A stretch of 64,000 nucleotides of DNA, from assembly GCA_963839285.1 (NCBI GenBank), contig CAWIUN010000020.1, positions 558,001 to 622,000 on the forward strand. The letters are read 5' to 3'. This document shows, in pieces, positions 62,898 through 64,000 of this stretch. A program made the translations under genes and the position numbers. Within the stretch, counting starts at the first letter, position 1. The number at the start of each line of letters is the position of its first letter. This DNA is from DASSSQ01 sp963839285 (GTDB taxonomy: Bacteria; Actinomycetota; Thermoleophilia; Gaiellales; Gaiellaceae). Under the pieces are notes generated by a model, which worked only from the letters and a program-made list of their open reading frames with translations, ran no database searches and had not been told where the DNA came from.

Positions 62898-63716
62898 CGC
62901 CGCTGGCAGGCCGGGCAGTACCAGGTACCGCGGCCGGCGACCCTGATCTTCTCGATCGGCATGCCGCAGCGGTCGCACGGCTCACCCTCCCGGCCGTAGA
63001 CGCGGAACTCGTGCTGCATCCGTCCCGCCTCGCCGGACGGTTGGCGATAGTCGCGGAGCGTCGCGCCCTGCCGCGCGATCCCGGTCTCGAGCGCCGCCCG
63101 CACAGCTGTCGCGGAGCCTGCGGACGGCGCGGTCGTCGAGGTCGCCCGCCGGCGCGAGCGGATGGATGCGCGCGCGCCAGAGCGCCTCGTCGGCGTAGAT
63201 GTTCCCGACGCCCGCGACCGTGCGCTGGTCGAGCAGCGCCGCCTTGATCGGTGCACGCCTGCCCGCGAGCCTGCGCCGCAGCGCCCGCGGCGTGAACCCC
63301 TCCGCGAGCGGCTCTTCCCCGAGCCGGGCCTCCAGGTAGGCGGCGAGCTCGTCCTCGTCGGTCAGGTACCAGGTTCCGAAGCGGCGGATGTCGCGGTAGA
63401 CGACGTCCGAACCGTCGTCTAACGTGACAACGGCCCGCACGTGGCGGTCGTCGCCGTCCTCGCGGGCGCGCTGCAGGCTCCCCGTCATCCGGAGGTGCAC
63501 CAGGAGAAGCCGACCGCTCTCGAACCGGACAATCAGATACTTGCCGCGACGCTCCAGCCGGAGCACGCGCTCCCCCACGAGTTGCGCGGCGACGGCTGCG
63601 GGATCCTCGGGCCGGGTCAGGCGGCCGTCGTGGATCGTCACCGCGTCCAGCCGCCGGCCTTCGAGGACGGGGGCGAGCTGCCGCCGCACGGTCTCGACCT
63701 CGGGAAGCTCGGGCAC
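62894..63716 (-). CDS. mutM: Formamidopyrimidine-DNA glycosylase (frameshifted)
   Basis: Fpg removes oxidised purines. The N-terminal PELPEVETVRRQLAP (Pro1 nucleophile, Glu2), RRGKYLIVRFESG, GVGNIYADEALWRARIHP, and the zinc finger CDRCGMPIEKIRVAG...CPAC at the end. A break near 63107 (extra A, GACAGCTGTG) separates the two frames. GTG 63716 with TAGCGT 6 nt upstream (leaderless). Confidence 0.93.
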
Positions 63717-63745
63717 GCCGGAACGCTAGCGGGCGTCTCTGCCGC

Positions 63746-64000
63746 CTAGCGGAGGACCTCGAGCAGCACCGACGACTGGCCGGGCGCATGGTCGCCGAGC
63801 TCGTACGCCGCCAGCACCTCCGCGGACGCCTCGGCCGCGGTCTGCTCGTCGCGCGCGTGCACCTCGGCCAGCGGCTCGCCGGCGGCGACCGCGTCCCCGC
63901 GCTTGCGCAGGCAGACGATCCCGACTGCGTGGTCGATCGTGTCGTCCTTCGTGCGCCGGCCGGCGCCGAGGTGCGCGGCGGCGTTGCCGATCCGGATCGC
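63746..64000 (-). CDS. Thymidine/pyrimidine-nucleoside phosphorylase, C-terminal part
   Basis: Read directly from the right edge: RIGNAAAHLGAGRRTKDDTI, DHAVGIVCLRKRGDAVAAGE, PLAEVHARDEQTAAEA and ending GQSSVLLEVLR before TAG 63748-63746. This is the PYNP_C domain of nucleoside phosphorylases, which split pyrimidine nucleosides with phosphate. Only 84 residues are in the window; the gene continues beyond 64000. DeoA or Pdp cannot be separated. Confidence 0.85.
   Translation of the reverse strand, partial: AIRIGNAAAHLGAGRRTKDDTIDHAVGIVCLRKRGDAVAAGEPLAEVHARDEQTAAEASAEVLAAYELGDHAPGQSSVLLEVLR

Noticed and set aside
1..64000. CRISPR arrays
   Set aside because: No regularly spaced identical repeats with unique spacers were seen; the 11-bp arrays are too short and degenerate.

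Overview
The window is very GC-rich (roughly 70-75 % by eye) and densely coded. Gene order is that of an actinobacterial chromosome: rpsB-tsf-pyrH-frr-uppS-cdsA, and pgeF-yggS-sepF-yggT-divIVA-lspA-rluD. Glycyl-tRNA synthetase is split into alpha and beta subunits, the tRNA nucleotidyltransferase carries DHH and CBS domains, and many starts look leaderless. Together these suggest a deep-branching Actinomycetota, most likely Thermoleophilia (Gaiellales or Solirubrobacterales). The class assignment is inference.

Layout. 1-4564 (-): translation and lipid-carrier operon rpsB to cdsA. 4565-4912: its upstream control region. 4913-9855 (-): rluD, lspA, a DksA-like protein, DUF167, divIVA, yggT, sepF, yggS, pgeF. 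9953-18094: DHH-CBS-CCA nucleotidyltransferase, ridA, a HisB-like protein without its metal ligands, murA, an HD protein, a class V aminotransferase and an EEP nuclease. 18173-31180: a glycosyltransferase, then a translationally coupled minus-strand operon (sensory rhodopsin transducer-like protein, TPP enzyme, enolase-superfamily enzyme, FAD/Fe-S oxidoreductase, two GH15 enzymes, SDR, membrane protein). 31221-33638: sugar porter and FUSC-type membrane protein. 33649-39156: a split SOS mutasome (dnaE2; imuB plus DUF6504) with cupin and TfoX-like genes between.

39204-41833 is an IS1595-family transposon with inverted repeats, a near-perfect 8-bp target duplication and cargo genes. It sits just upstream of the SOS promoter of imuB. 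41848-45495: GAF, YihY, ThiE, ComB and rhomboid genes. 45560-49263 (+): a redox operon (ApbE, ferric-reductase-like membrane protein, NuoF-like protein, ferredoxin), followed by a nitroreductase and a class I amidotransferase. 50665-51784: purine-rich low-complexity DNA joined to an IS481-type transposase remnant. 51785-55855 (-): ppdK with its regulator ppsR. 55941-60728: secreted metalloprotease-like protein, glyS, glyQ and an esterase. 60729-64000: a non-coding region with a striking promoter-like repeat array, then GNAT, recO, glutaredoxin, fpg and the C-terminus of a pyrimidine-nucleoside phosphorylase.

About 30 of some 75 protein genes are broken by small indels, and most can be repaired by removing one extra base, usually C or G. 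This includes essential genes. I read it as a systematic sequence error, so those genes are annotated as CDS with the break noted. Three signals seem most worth following: tandem 11-bp CGGCAC-type repeats in four intergenic regions (twice exactly 17 nt from a TAGGAT -10 hexamer), the very widespread leaderless TANNNT promoters including two bidirectional TANNNTA cores, and the cargo-carrying IS1595 element.
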